The notes beneath the pieces are model-generated. The model was not told the origin of the DNA, searched no databases, and worked only from the letters and a program-made list of their open reading frames with translations. From Bacteroidales bacterium (GTDB lineage: Bacteria > Bacteroidota > Bacteroidia > Bacteroidales > F082), in contig JANQGJ010000078.1 of assembly GCA_028277395.1 (NCBI GenBank), forward strand, positions 62,001 to 126,000: a stretch of 64,000 bases of DNA. The letters are read 5' to 3'. Position numbers and translations under genes: made by a program. Positions 53,724 to 63,284 of the stretch are shown here, piece by piece. Within the stretch, counting starts at the first letter, position 1, and each line of letters starts with the position of its first letter.

Positions 53724-54611
53724 CTATCCAAGCGACATATTGGAATCATAAAGGTTCTTCCTTGGACGGGAACCGATATTGATACCTTCAACAAATGCTT
53801 CAACGCATTCATGAAGATCATAATGGTATCCACCTTCAAGAACAGCAAATATCTCTGGAAAAGCTCTCCTGAGTCGTAGTCCGCATTCATAATATGCTTT
53901 TTGCGATAAGTTTAAAGATAATATTCTGTCATCGCAATAAGAATCAAAACCTGCTGAAACGCCAACGATGTCCGGATTGAATGATTTTATTGCAGAGATG
54001 ACCTTATTCAATTGAGTATAAAAATCCATATCTCCGCTTCCTGATATTAACGGAAGGTTCAGGGTATAGCCTTCACCAACACCTTTTCCTGTTTCTTCTG
54101 CAAAACCGGTATAAGGGTATGCATAAAGCTGATGAATTGAACAGTAAAATACTGTATTACTTTCATAGAAAATGTTTTGGGTACCATCACCGTGATGTCC
54201 GTCAAAGTCAAAAATAAACACTTTTTTACCTTCATTTACAAGCTTTTGTGCAGCAATTGCGATGTTGTTAAAAAAACAAAATCCTGCAGATCTTTCAAAA
54301 CCTGCATGATGACCTGGTGGGCGTACCACCGCAAAATCTCCTTGTTCACTAGCTTTTATAGTTAATCCAACAGCTACTTTAGCGGCTTCCCAGCTATCTT
54401 CGGTTAATTTAACTTCAGCAACTGTCTCATGATTTTTACAGGACTCTTTTATTGATTTAATATAGCTCTCAGGGTGAACAAGTGAAATATATTCTTCACC
54501 ATTAGCTTCTGTGTCAATATAATTTTCCGTAAACTTTTGGATCCTGTAAGAGCCTTCTGCCTCACTGTGAATATTATGTTTTAAGAATCTGCTGTTAAAT
54601 AATATTTTCAT
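53724..54611 (-). CDS. histone-deacetylase-superfamily amidohydrolase
   Basis: A 295-residue Zn-dependent deacetylase. VRPPGHHAG gives the tandem His charge relay, FFNNIAIAA follows, and IFDFDGHHGDGTQ supplies the Asp and His zinc ligands, with a further Asp in GVSAGFDSY. The GHYHYDLHECVEAF-like end (LEGGYHYD) carries the active-site Tyr. Bacterial members (AcuC, AphA, HdaH) remove acetyl groups from polyamines, acetyl-CoA synthetase or other proteins. It lies 23 bp after a small ORF and downstream of the sensor-kinase gene, possibly one minus-strand transcript. Confidence 0.9.
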   Translation of the reverse strand: MKILFNSRFLKHNIHSEAEGSYRIQKFTENYIDTEANGEEYISLVHPESYIKSIKESCKNHETVAEVKLTEDSWEAAKVAVGLTIKASEQGDFAVVRPPGHHAGFERSAGFCFFNNIAIAAQKLVNEGKKVFIFDFDGHHGDGTQNIFYESNTVFYCSIHQLYAYPYTGFAEETGKGVGEGYTLNLPLISGSGDMDFYTQLNKVISAIKSFNPDIVGVSAGFDSYCDDRILSLNLSQKAYYECGLRLRRAFPEIFAVLEGGYHYDLHECVEAFVEGINIGSRPRKNLYDSNMSLG

Positions 54612-54634
54612 TGGTTTTAAGTTTATCGATTAAT

Positions 54635-54823
54635 TCAACGTAGTTTTATGATAATTCCGGTAATTTCTCTTTCAGAATAATCAATCGTTTCCTTCACAGT
54701 TTCAAGCTTTGTCTCACTATCAAATAAGATCCCTATTCTTCTTTTCGAAGACATATTCTCATATTTGTTTCTAAACATTTTATTCAGTTTGGTTTTGTAA
54801 TCAACCATCATTATCCTAATCAT
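54635..54823 (-). CDS. small protein coupled to the sensor kinase, unknown function
   Basis: Up to 62 residues. The ATG at 54823 overlaps the kinase stop codon by 8 bp; later ATGs at 54808 and 54805 are also possible. The sequence is charged (MVDYKTKLNKMFRNKYENMSSKRRIGILFDSE onward), with no membrane segment and no recognised domain. The translational-coupling position and charged composition favour a real small gene, but length alone does not prove it. Confidence 0.4.
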   Translation of the reverse strand: MIRIMMVDYKTKLNKMFRNKYENMSSKRRIGILFDSETKLETVKETIDYSEREITGIIIKLR

Positions 54824-57800
54824 TTACTGACAAAGTAAAATAGAACGATGAACCCTTATTAACTGTGCTCTTTACCCATAAACTACCTCTGTTCAATTCA
54901 ACAAATTCTCTGGCTAAACTCAGACCAATTCCTGTCCCTGGCTCTTCATTCGTTCCTTTCGTTGTATAATTTGCTTTCGGGTTAAATAGCTTTTTCATGT
55001 TTTCTTCAGAAATTCCGACACCATTATCAGTGATTTCAACCTGTATCTTATCACCCTTTGCAACAGAATCAATTTTGATCATTCCGGAATTGTTGGTAAA
55101 TTTTATAGCGTTTGAAATGAGATTTCTAAGGATTATAAGAAGCATGTTTTTGTCCGCGTAAACGAATGTTGGTGTTTGCATCTTATTAACAACTTCAATT
55201 TCTTTTTCAATTATGTTTGCCTGTAGCAGATCCAGTACTTCAACTGCTACCAAACTTAAATCCAGCTTTTGCGGGTTTGGAACTAATGCTCCGCTCTGGA
55301 GTTTCGACCATTGTAACAGGTTAGTCAGAAGTGATATCAACCTTTTAGTGGTAAGATTTATTGTTTTATTAAACGACTTTCGGTCAGTATCGTTAAATTT
55401 ATAGCTTTCATCAACAAGAAGATCAGAAAAACCCATAACAACACCGAGAGGACTTAACAGATCATGCGCAATTATCGATAGAAATTTGTCTTTGGTTTTA
55501 TTGGAAACGCGTAATTCGGATGATGTTTTCGCATGTTCGGCTATTTCTTCCTTAAGCGATTCATTTGATACAAGTAACGCTGCTGTTTGTTGATTAACTA
55601 ACAATTGTAGTTTATTTTTTTGCCTTGTTATTGCTTTAAGCCGCCAACGGATTATCAGAATGATCGCAATAATTAATGTAAATGCCATCGACCATTTGAA
55701 AGCTGCTGATTCAAAGAAAGTAGGTAGTACTTCGATTTCACATCTAAAAGGTTCGTTTACCCACAACCCATGATTATTCGCAGCTAATATTTCCAGATTA
55801 TAATTACCGGGAGGTAGATTTGTAAATCGGATTTTTCGTTGATCTTCCAGATCCGTCCATTTGTCATTTACTTCTCGTAGCCGGTATTTATAACGGTTTT
55901 TCGAGCAGTTAATAAAACTTAATCCTGCAAATTCAATAGTAAAAATATCGTGTTCAGAATTGATAATAACAAGGTTGTTGTGTATATCTTCTTTACTACG
56001 TACAAGTGATTTCTCAGAAGCAGTAACTTCAGTAATGACAACGTCAGGAATAATACTATTACTTTTTATCTTTTTAGGATCAAAATAGTTAAAACCGTTA
56101 ATTCCTCCAAAGAATAAATACCCGTTTGATGCCTTGAAATATGCTCCGGTATTAAATTCATTATTTTGCAGACCATCACCAATGTCATAGTTGATAAAAA
56201 TGTTATCGTTAAATATATAATTCGATATACCATTATTGGTACTCATCCACAAGTTGTTTTCTTCACCTGGTAATATGCTGTAAATATGGTCATTAGGCAG
56301 ACCGTCATTCTTAGTATAGAATTTCAGTTCATTGTTTTGCAACTTATAATATATTAAGCCATTGTTGGTGGCTATCCAATAGTCGTTATTATGGTCATTA
56401 AATATACAATTTACAGGATTGGCACTATGTACAATTTGTAAATCCGGAATCAATTCAAATTTTTCAATGGAAGTACAATCATTATTAAGTTTGCCAATAT
56501 TTCCATTAACAAATCCAATAAGTATATTGCCCCAATTATCTTCATAGATGCACCTGACAGTTTCCTTACTATTAGATTCCGGTAAACTTGTCACTGAATA
56601 TTTAATGTGAAACATAGAGTCGGAAGAAGGATGGTATCCAAGAAGTCCGTTTCTTGTGCCCAAAAGAACCAGCGAATTACTGAGCTCATAAATTGAATAA
56701 ACATATTCAGCCCGTATCTGATATACGTCAACCCGATTTGTTATGAATTTTGTAAAAGTTTCAGTATATTTATTTATTGGTTGATATCCTCCTCCTTCTG
56801 AGCCGGTATGCAAAAGGCTATCATTATACCTGCTATTTTGAAGGCAGTAAACACTTGAATTCTGGATTATTTCTATTTCATTAAAATCCTTGTCAATTTT
56901 CGCAAGTCCATAATATCCACCAACCCAGTAATAATTATCATCTTCAGCAAAGGTTCTGATACTCTCAATTGTGAAGTCCTGATTGTATTTATAACTTAGA
57001 AGGTTAAACTCTGTAGATTTTGGCGCAAATAATTCAATACCATTACCATTTGTACCAATCCATATTAATCCATTCTTTGATTGGTATATGCAATTTATTC
57101 TGGCATCTGTGACCGGTGATTTCATGTAATATGCTTCCGGGTTACGACCAAATTTTACTTTAAATATACCACTAAGCAAACTTCCGAACCATATATTACC
57201 ATCATTATCACCAAAAATTGATGTTATAGAGTTAAAACTATCCTGAAAACCATTCTCAAAATCCTGAGTCATAAAATGATTATAGTTCTTAAAAACTGAC
57301 TGACCATCTTCCAGATAATATAAGCTTCCGTTCAATTCAAGATGATTTGTAACATTTGTCCATATCCTTCCTGAGTTATCTTCATAAAATGATGAAACAG
57401 ATCTGCTCACAGGGTTACTTTTCGTCAGACCGTTAATTTTATGATCATTTAGAATACCATCAATTATATTATAACATGAGACCTTTTCATTTATATACCC
57501 GCCAATCCAAAGTCTGTTTTTACTGTCAATAAAAAGTCTTGAAACACTGTTTAGGTGCATGGTACTATCATTTTCATTAAAGAAATACTCCTTTTCAAGA
57601 GAGTTATTATTAATTTTTATGATTCCGTACCCGTCAGTGCCAAACCATATGTTCTTCTTTTGATCTATCGCACAGGAGGTAATTTTATTTGCACCTTGTG
57701 CCAAAGCATTCGGATCTGTTTCAACAATTGATTTAAACAATTCCGAAAAAGGGTCGAACATTACAATTCCGTTTTGAGTACCAATCCATATGATACCATT

Positions 57801-58130
57801 ACTATCTTCCACCATCGTATTTATATGATTATTTGGCAATGATGTGCTGTCATTGAATATATTACGGTAGATTTTCATTGAATAACCATCATACCTGTTT
57901 AATCCATCCTTGGTTCCAAACCACATAAAACCCCTGCTGTCTTCAAGGATTGACAGTATCCTGCTTTGACTCAGACCCTCTTGTATTTTTATTCTCTTTG
58001 GTGTTGTATATTCTTTAATAAACTCTTCACAGAAAGAAGAATAACTTATTAAAAGAATTAAAATGAAAAACGTAGGTTTCAGGAAACCATACCTAAAAAT
58101 GGAAATTGTTTTATTGGTTTTAATAAACAT
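54816..58130 (-). CDS. two-component sensor kinase with Reg_prop propellers and Y_Y_Y domain
   Basis: A 1104-residue kinase. A signal/anchor helix (~13-33) is followed by two seven-bladed propellers made of Reg_prop repeats (repeated WFGT/WIGT-NG phrases), a Y_Y_Y Ig-like domain (PPGNYNLEILAANNHGLW, ~780), a membrane helix near 800-820, and a HisKA domain with phospho-His889 in SIIAHDLLSP, then HATPase motifs (NLISNAIKF, DNGVGI, GTGIGLSL). Unlike typical hybrid regulators of polysaccharide loci it ends after the kinase, with no receiver or AraC output. A separate response regulator, unseen here, should be its partner. Promoter region lies at 58131-58300. Confidence 0.92.
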   Translation of the reverse strand: MFIKTNKTISIFRYGFLKPTFFILILLISYSSFCEEFIKEYTTPKRIKIQEGLSQSRILSILEDSRGFMWFGTKDGLNRYDGYSMKIYRNIFNDSTSLPNNHINTMVEDSNGIIWIGTQNGIVMFDPFSELFKSIVETDPNALAQGANKITSCAIDQKKNIWFGTDGYGIIKINNNSLEKEYFFNENDSTMHLNSVSRLFIDSKNRLWIGGYINEKVSCYNIIDGILNDHKINGLTKSNPVSRSVSSFYEDNSGRIWTNVTNHLELNGSLYYLEDGQSVFKNYNHFMTQDFENGFQDSFNSITSIFGDNDGNIWFGSLLSGIFKVKFGRNPEAYYMKSPVTDARINCIYQSKNGLIWIGTNGNGIELFAPKSTEFNLLSYKYNQDFTIESIRTFAEDDNYYWVGGYYGLAKIDKDFNEIEIIQNSSVYCLQNSRYNDSLLHTGSEGGGYQPINKYTETFTKFITNRVDVYQIRAEYVYSIYELSNSLVLLGTRNGLLGYHPSSDSMFHIKYSVTSLPESNSKETVRCIYEDNWGNILIGFVNGNIGKLNNDCTSIEKFELIPDLQIVHSANPVNCIFNDHNNDYWIATNNGLIYYKLQNNELKFYTKNDGLPNDHIYSILPGEENNLWMSTNNGISNYIFNDNIFINYDIGDGLQNNEFNTGAYFKASNGYLFFGGINGFNYFDPKKIKSNSIIPDVVITEVTASEKSLVRSKEDIHNNLVIINSEHDIFTIEFAGLSFINCSKNRYKYRLREVNDKWTDLEDQRKIRFTNLPPGNYNLEILAANNHGLWVNEPFRCEIEVLPTFFESAAFKWSMAFTLIIAIILIIRWRLKAITRQKNKLQLLVNQQTAALLVSNESLKEEIAEHAKTSSELRVSNKTKDKFLSIIAHDLLSPLGVVMGFSDLLVDESYKFNDTDRKSFNKTINLTTKRLISLLTNLLQWSKLQSGALVPNPQKLDLSLVAVEVLDLLQANIIEKEIEVVNKMQTPTFVYADKNMLLIILRNLISNAIKFTNNSGMIKIDSVAKGDKIQVEITDNGVGISEENMKKLFNPKANYTTKGTNEEPGTGIGLSLAREFVELNRGSLWVKSTVNKGSSFYFTLSVND

Positions 58131-58300
58131 TGTACTTACTCTTTTTTCCTAACCAGTCATAATAATATAATTACCTTCATCTTTACAGATCCAGTTTGAG
58201 TAGTGTCAATGTCGAAATAAGACATCTAAAATACCAAAAAATATAGTTTATAATGGACATGAATTACAGATAATTTATTAAAATTGTAAAAAACACATCT

Positions 58301-58969
58301 ATGAATTTTGCAGACCGGGTAATTAAATTTTACACTAAACTGGAAATCAGGTCAGAACTTCCTGAAAACATCAAGGTACTAAACCCATACAAAGAGAGCT
58401 ATGTTATATCATTGTGTAAAGCATTTTATAATAAATATTACAATGATGAAGATGGCAGGATGTTGATACTTGGAATAAATCCCGGAAGATTTGGAGCTGG
58501 AATCACGGGTATTCCTTTTACTGATCCCGTAGCTCTTGAAAAAGAATGTGGCATCAGTAATGATTTCGATAAAAGAAAGGAAATATCCTCGGAATTTGTA
58601 TATAAGTTGATAAGCTCCATGGGAGGGGCGGATCATTTTTACAAGCACTTTTACATTGGATCAGTTTGTCCGCTTGGATTTACAAAAAACAATAAAAATT
58701 TCAATTATTATGATTCCAGGGAACTAATGAAAATATTAAAACCCGAAATCTCAGAATTTTTGATAAAACAGATAGGATTGGGAATAAAATCACGCAATTG
58801 TTTTTGCCTTGGTCAGGGTAAGAATTATGAATTCCTGCAGATGATAAATGCTGAAATGAAATTATTCGACAATATAATTCCATTACCTCATCCAAGATGG
58901 GTAGTACAATATCGTCGCAAATCGATGGATACCATAATTGATGATGTAATCAGTAAACTAATTATGTAA
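58301..58969 (+). CDS. SMUG2-like uracil-DNA-glycosylase-family protein (DUF4918)
   Basis: A 222-residue protein. ILGINPGRFGAGITGIPFTDP matches the catalytic-loop region of SMUG-type glycosylases, SVCPLGFT follows, and the C-terminal LPHPRWVVQYRRK has the substrate-pinching H-P-x-W element in the SMUG2 form. Predicted to excise uracil or related damaged bases from DNA. Monocistronic and divergent from the sensor kinase. The exact lesion specificity of this branch is not settled. Confidence 0.8.
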   Translation: MNFADRVIKFYTKLEIRSELPENIKVLNPYKESYVISLCKAFYNKYYNDEDGRMLILGINPGRFGAGITGIPFTDPVALEKECGISNDFDKRKEISSEFVYKLISSMGGADHFYKHFYIGSVCPLGFTKNNKNFNYYDSRELMKILKPEISEFLIKQIGLGIKSRNCFCLGQGKNYEFLQMINAEMKLFDNIIPLPHPRWVVQYRRKSMDTIIDDVISKLIM

Positions 58970-59439
58970 TGAGAAGATTTAGTTTATAATTCCAAAACAC
59001 CTGAACATTAAGCATTTTGGTTCAATTATTTTTAATGCCAGTATTTTTTATCTCTTTTCATATGATAATCAGTATTTATATCTGTCAGTTTGTCTGGTCT
59101 TTTACAATGATCAGATCAATACTAATGTTTAGATCTCAGTAAACTACCATTTCTAAGAGCAATATTGTTTTCCGGGATAAACATTGAATCATGTACAGGG
59201 GGAACACATTTCCTTTATTTATCACTAATGATGAACATGAAACTTATCGTTATGCTTAAGTGATTTCTTAGCGCTATGGATTATCATGTCACATTGAACT
59301 AATTGGTTGATTTTAATGCGTAAAATCAGAAAATATTTCATTTTTATTAAATAATCTGATACTTAACTTTTTGGTCATGATTGGAAAATATTTAAACTGA
59401 TTATAAATTACATGTTGTATTCCAACTTTGTACGTTTAT
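58970..59439. other. intergenic region without recognisable gene
   Basis: About 470 bp of AT-rich sequence; only short frames, no tRNA, no clear terminator or riboswitch fold seen. It may contain an extended promoter for the oxidoreductase operon. Confidence 0.4.
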
Positions 59440-59447
59440 TACGTTTG
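59440..59447 (+). promoter_or_regulatory. -7 promoter element of the 2-oxoacid:ferredoxin oxidoreductase operon
   Basis: TACGTTTG matches TAnnTTTG. A TTG at 59415-59417 lies about 22 bases upstream, near the -33 position. The leader before the ATG at 59506 is about 50 nt. Confidence 0.5.
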
Positions 59448-59505
59448 AAAGTAAGCTATTAATTGTATTTTCGTACACCGGTTTTTTTAATAACAAAAAA
59501 ATAAT

Positions 59506-59730
59506 ATGGCAAAAGTAAAAGGTGCTATAGTTGTTGACGTTGAAGGTTGCAAAGGATGCGGAGTATGCGTTCCTGCTTGTCCTACTGATGTCTTACTGTT
59601 GGCAAAAGAAGTAAATGGTAAAGGATACCATTATGCATATATGGAAAACCCCGATGCTTGTACAGGCTGTGCAAATTGTGCTGTAGTTTGTCCGGATGGA
59701 GTTATTACAGTATATAGGGTGAAAGTATAA
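59506..59730 (+). CDS. 2-oxoacid:ferredoxin oxidoreductase, ferredoxin (delta) subunit
   Basis: A 74-residue dicluster ferredoxin with CKGCGVCVPACP and CTGCANCAVVCP, two complete [4Fe-4S] motifs. First gene of a four-gene operon (gaps 26, 2 and 28 bp). It passes electrons between the TPP subunit and soluble ferredoxin. Length and position match VorD/KorD. Confidence 0.92.
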   Translation: MAKVKGAIVVDVEGCKGCGVCVPACPTDVLLLAKEVNGKGYHYAYMENPDACTGCANCAVVCPDGVITVYRVKV

Positions 59731-59756
59731 CTATTAAGCAATCAAAAAAATAAGAA

Positions 59757-60842
59757 ATGGGTGAATTAAAATTAATGAAGGGTAACGAAGCATTAGCAGA
59801 AGCTGCAATTCGCGCTGGTGTTGATGGTTATTTTGGATACCCCATTACACCTCAGTCAGAGGTTATAGAATATCTTATGGCTGAAAAGCCACATGAAAGA
59901 ACAGGAATGGTAGTGTTACAGGCTGAAAGTGAGGTTGCTTCAATAAACATGTTATACGGAGGCGGCGGAACAGGCAAAAAAGTTATGACATCATCATCAA
60001 GTCCCGGCATCAGCTTAATGCAGGAAGGATTGTCATACATGGCTGGCGGAGAAATTCCATGTGTTGTAGCAAATATCGTTAGAGGAGGTCCCGGACTAGG
60101 TGATATCCAGCCTGCTCAGTCTGATTATTTCCAGTCAGTTAAGGGAGGTGGCCATGGTGATTACCGTCTGCCGGTACTTGCACCTGCATCAGTACAGGAA
60201 ATGTCGGATTTCGTACCAATAGCATATGATCTGGCATTTAAGTATCGTACTCCTGTATTGATCGTATCTGATGGTCTTATCGGGCAAATGATGGAGAAGG
60301 TTGAACTGTTTGATCAGATGCCAAGATTAACAGATGAGGAAATCAATGAGAAATATCCATGGGCTACAAATGGTAAACCTGTTGGAAAAGAAAAAAGAGT
60401 TCTTACATCTCTTGATCTTGATCCTCATAAACTTGAAAAACATAATTTCAAGCTACAGGCCAAGTACAAAAAAATTGAAGAAGAAGAAGTGCAGTTTGAA
60501 CTAATCGATTGTGAAGATGCTGATTATATCATTGTTGCATATGGATCCAGTTCACGTATTGCACAAAAAACAGTTCAGCTTGCAAGAGAAGAGGGGATAA
60601 AAGTTGGTTTATTGAGACCTATAACATTGTGGCCTTTCCCTAAAAAACCAATTGATGATCTTGTTGTTAAAGGAGTTAAAGGGTTTTTAAGTGTTGAAAT
60701 GAGCGCAGGTCAAATGGTTGAAGATGTAAAATTAACAGTCAGAGAGAGAACTAAAGTAGAACATTTCGGTCGTTATGGTGGAGTTATTCATTCACCGGAA
60801 GAAGTATTGGATGCTCTTAAATCAAAAATAATAGGAGGTTAA
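59757..60842 (+). CDS. vorB: 2-oxoacid:ferredoxin oxidoreductase, alpha subunit (VorB-like)
   Basis: A 361-residue subunit. GYPITPQSEVIEYL and the SSSPGISLMQEGLSYM region mark the pyrimidine-binding (PorA/VorB) family, and the C-terminal domain has VAYGSSSRIAQ and GLLRPITLWPFP. Together with the neighbouring beta, gamma and delta subunits it catalyses oxidative decarboxylation of a branched-chain 2-oxoacid or 2-oxoglutarate to acyl-CoA with reduction of ferredoxin, or the reverse. Branched-chain versus oxoglutarate specificity is not decided by sequence reading. Confidence 0.9.
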   Translation: MGELKLMKGNEALAEAAIRAGVDGYFGYPITPQSEVIEYLMAEKPHERTGMVVLQAESEVASINMLYGGGGTGKKVMTSSSSPGISLMQEGLSYMAGGEIPCVVANIVRGGPGLGDIQPAQSDYFQSVKGGGHGDYRLPVLAPASVQEMSDFVPIAYDLAFKYRTPVLIVSDGLIGQMMEKVELFDQMPRLTDEEINEKYPWATNGKPVGKEKRVLTSLDLDPHKLEKHNFKLQAKYKKIEEEEVQFELIDCEDADYIIVAYGSSSRIAQKTVQLAREEGIKVGLLRPITLWPFPKKPIDDLVVKGVKGFLSVEMSAGQMVEDVKLTVRERTKVEHFGRYGGVIHSPEEVLDALKSKIIGG

Positions 60843-60844
60843 TC

Positions 60845-61630
60845 ATGTCGGAAATAAATATTCAGGATATTATTAAACCAGAAAACCTGGTTTACGAGAA
60901 AACAAAACTAATGACCGATAAAACCCTGAGTTATTGTCCTGGCTGTGGCCATGGTACTACTCACAGGTTGATGATGGAAGTTATTGAAGAACTTGGACAG
61001 GAAAACGATACAATTGGTGTTGCACCTGTTGGTTGTTCAGTTCTGGCTTACGAATTCATGAATGTTGATATGCAGGAGGCTGCTCATGGTAGGGCACCGG
61101 CTGTTGCAACCGGAATTAAAAGATTGTGGCCCGATAAAGTTGTTTTTACATATCAGGGTGATGGTGATCTTGCTGCTATCGGAACTGCTGAAACAATTCA
61201 TGCATGTAACAGAGGCGAGCAGATAGTAATAATCTTCATAAACAATGGTATTTACGGTATGACTGGTGGACAGATGGCACCAACTACCTTGCCAGGTATG
61301 AAAACTTCAACTTCACCATATGGCAGGGAAATTGAATCAATGGGTAATCCCCTGAAAATAACCGAACTTATTGCCCAGTTACCGGGAACCTATTACGTTA
61401 CAAGACATTCTGTTCAAACACCTGCAGCCGCCAGAAAAGCAAAACGTGCAATTAAAAAGGCTTTCCAGAATCAGATAGATGGAAAACCTGGATTGTCATT
61501 TGTTGAAGTGGTGTCAAACTGTAATTCAGGCTGGAAAATGGACCCTGTACAATCAAATACCTGGATGGAAGAAAATATGTTCCCGTATTACCAGCTTGGT
61601 GATATTAAGGTTGATGGTAAATTGCTCTAA
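60845..61630 (+). CDS. 2-oxoacid:ferredoxin oxidoreductase, beta (TPP-binding) subunit
   Basis: A 261-residue subunit. LSYCPGCGHGTTH carries the cysteine pair near the active site, and YQGDGDLAAIG...FINNGIYGMTGGQ is the GDG(X)nNN thiamine pyrophosphate/Mg motif. It starts 2 bp after the alpha-subunit stop (the AGGAGGTTAATC just upstream includes a strong ribosome site, unusually good for Bacteroidota). No Fe-S domain of its own, consistent with the separate ferredoxin subunit. Confidence 0.93.
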   Translation: MSEINIQDIIKPENLVYEKTKLMTDKTLSYCPGCGHGTTHRLMMEVIEELGQENDTIGVAPVGCSVLAYEFMNVDMQEAAHGRAPAVATGIKRLWPDKVVFTYQGDGDLAAIGTAETIHACNRGEQIVIIFINNGIYGMTGGQMAPTTLPGMKTSTSPYGREIESMGNPLKITELIAQLPGTYYVTRHSVQTPAAARKAKRAIKKAFQNQIDGKPGLSFVEVVSNCNSGWKMDPVQSNTWMEENMFPYYQLGDIKVDGKLL

Positions 61631-61658
61631 TGGTGATTAATAACTAAATTACACGAAA

Positions 61659-62204
61659 ATGACTGAAGAAATTATAATAGCAGGTTTTGGCGGACAAGGA
61701 GTTCTGTCAATGGGTAAAATTCTGGCTTACTCAGGAATAATGCAAGATCAGGAAGTTAGCTGGTTCCCGGCTTATGGTCCAGAAATGAGAGGTGGAACAG
61801 CAAACGTAACAGTTATTGTTAGTGATGAACGTATTAGCTCACCAACATTAACAGCGTATGATACTGCAATTATCCTGAACCAGCAATCAATGGATAAGTT
61901 CGAAGATACAGTTAAACCAGGAGGCGTTCTGATTTATGATCCTAATGGTATCTCAAAACACCCAACCAGAACTGATATAAACATCTTTACCATTGAAGGA
62001 GCAAAAATAGCAGCTGAAATGGGTAATACGAAGATCTTTAATATGGTAGTTCTTGGAGGATATCTAAGTGTAAAACCAATTGTTAAACTGGAAAATGTTA
62101 TCCTTGGCTTGAAAAAATCGTTACATGAAAGATATCATAAACTGATCCCGTTGAATGAAGATGCCATTACAATGGGAATGAAAAATGTTGAAAAGCTTAA
62201 TTAG
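61659..62204 (+). CDS. 2-oxoacid:ferredoxin oxidoreductase, gamma subunit
   Basis: A 181-residue subunit. IIIAGFGGQGVLSMGKIL is the CoA-handling gamma-domain beginning, and SWFPAYGPEMRGGTANVTVIVS is conserved in KorC/VorC. Last gene of the operon; a strong bidirectional terminator follows at 62221. Confidence 0.93.
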   Translation: MTEEIIIAGFGGQGVLSMGKILAYSGIMQDQEVSWFPAYGPEMRGGTANVTVIVSDERISSPTLTAYDTAIILNQQSMDKFEDTVKPGGVLIYDPNGISKHPTRTDINIFTIEGAKIAAEMGNTKIFNMVVLGGYLSVKPIVKLENVILGLKKSLHERYHKLIPLNEDAITMGMKNVEKLN

Positions 62205-62220
62205 CAACAACTACATATGG

Positions 62221-62257
62221 AAAAAGACCTCATTTGAGTTTCAGATGAGGTCTTTTT
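62221..62257. terminator. bidirectional intrinsic terminator
   Basis: A 13-bp perfect stem (AAAAAGACCTCAT with ATGAGGTCTTTTT, 11-base loop), with A-run and T-run on both sides. It ends the oxidoreductase operon on the plus strand and the heme-binding gene at 62267 on the minus strand. Confidence 0.9.
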
Positions 62258-62266
62258 TTATAAATC

Positions 62267-62719
62267 TTATTCAAATAAACTGTCGGCATAATTCTCAAAC
62301 CAGTTAATCAGGATTTCTTTATCCTGGTCATTTAAACCGGCATCTCTGTGTATTAAAGTATAAATGGACATTGGCATTTCTCCTTCTGAAACTTCATCAG
62401 TAATGTCATCTATTACACCTGCTCTTTCTATCTTACTAAGAGTCTCCCATTCAGAGAAATTTAATTCCTCACGTCCAAGTTTTGTATCGCGACTAATTAA
62501 AAATGAAATCGGCGATATGTACGAATACCAAGGATAACCTGTTTCATTTGAATGGCAATCATAGCATGAGTTGCGAAGAATATCCTGTACGTTAGCATTC
62601 ATTTCAGGATTATTAATTATCAGATCATCGGGATTGGAGAAACTAGTTTCAGGCAGTTTTGGGGATAAAAACTGGGCCAGAATAAATATTACTATAATTA
62701 TGTAAAAGACTTTTTTCAT
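62267..62719 (-). CDS. periplasmic heme-binding (cytochrome-like) protein
   Basis: A 150-residue protein with an N-terminal membrane/signal helix (MKKVFYIIIVIFILAQF) and one CxxCH heme site (NSCYDCHSNE, about residues 52-56), followed by YPWYSYISPISFLISRD typical of the Haem_bd domain of Bacteroidota. A distal Met (GEMPM, ~115) may be the second ligand. Its paralogue lies 85 bp upstream; they are likely a small electron-transfer or heme-sensing unit. Confidence 0.85.
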   Translation of the reverse strand: MKKVFYIIIVIFILAQFLSPKLPETSFSNPDDLIINNPEMNANVQDILRNSCYDCHSNETGYPWYSYISPISFLISRDTKLGREELNFSEWETLSKIERAGVIDDITDEVSEGEMPMSIYTLIHRDAGLNDQDKEILINWFENYADSLFE

Positions 62720-62804
62720 AATACATGAATTTGGAATTAACCTCTAAGCAGAACCTAATGTAAAAAAGTAATTGCTGATTTGTAAATCCGGCAGTTGGTA
62801 GCAG

Positions 62805-63209
62805 TTATTCACCACTCAATTCAACAGCCATATTGTCTGCCCATGTTACAAGTAATGTTGTTTCATCATCGGTTAGTTTTTTGTCAGGGTACTTTTCAAC
62901 AAACTTCTTTGTTGGCATTTTGCCGTTTTTAACTACTTTGCTGATCTTCATAAGTTTGCCAATTTGCTTGCTTTGCTTTAGATCGGATAACTTGTCGAAA
63001 TTTAGTTTCATTTTACCTTTTGTTGACTTACTGTCAGTATTATGACATCCATAGCATGAATTGTCAATGATTTCCTGTACATCATCAGGTACATCATATG
63101 CAGGTAAACCTACCTTATCAGACGGCATTTCATAACCGGTACCGGTTGTAAAAGATAAAAATGTGATGCTTGCAGTAGCGATCGTCAAAATCAAAATTAA
63201 ATTTTTCAT
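62805..63209 (-). CDS. periplasmic heme-binding (cytochrome-like) protein
   Basis: A 134-residue protein with signal peptide (MKNLILILTIATASITFLSF) and a single CxxCH site, NSCYGCHNTD (about 51-55), then a helical part with GKMPTKKF (possible Met ligand). Same Haem_bd fold as the next gene but smaller. It has a good promoter at 63244-63251 on the minus strand and is divergent from the TIGR02757-like gene. Confidence 0.85.
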   Translation of the reverse strand: MKNLILILTIATASITFLSFTTGTGYEMPSDKVGLPAYDVPDDVQEIIDNSCYGCHNTDSKSTKGKMKLNFDKLSDLKQSKQIGKLMKISKVVKNGKMPTKKFVEKYPDKKLTDDETTLLVTWADNMAVELSGE

Positions 63210-63243
63210 TGTTGTTTGATTATTTTATAATTAATTTGCGGTT

Positions 63244-63251
63244 CAAAACTA
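63244..63251 (-). promoter_or_regulatory. -7 promoter element of the heme-binding protein pair
   Basis: TAGTTTTG on the minus strand, with TTTGG (63271-63275) about 20 bp upstream: TTG-N19-TAnnTTTG, the best match to the full Bacteroidota consensus in the window. Confidence 0.6.
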
Positions 63252-63284
63252 GTGCTTATTTAAATTTATTCCAAATAAAAATTC

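Noticed and set aside
58970-59505. Possible riboswitch or small RNA upstream of the ferredoxin operon
   Set aside because: No convincing stem set or terminator; only a -7 promoter element could be supported.
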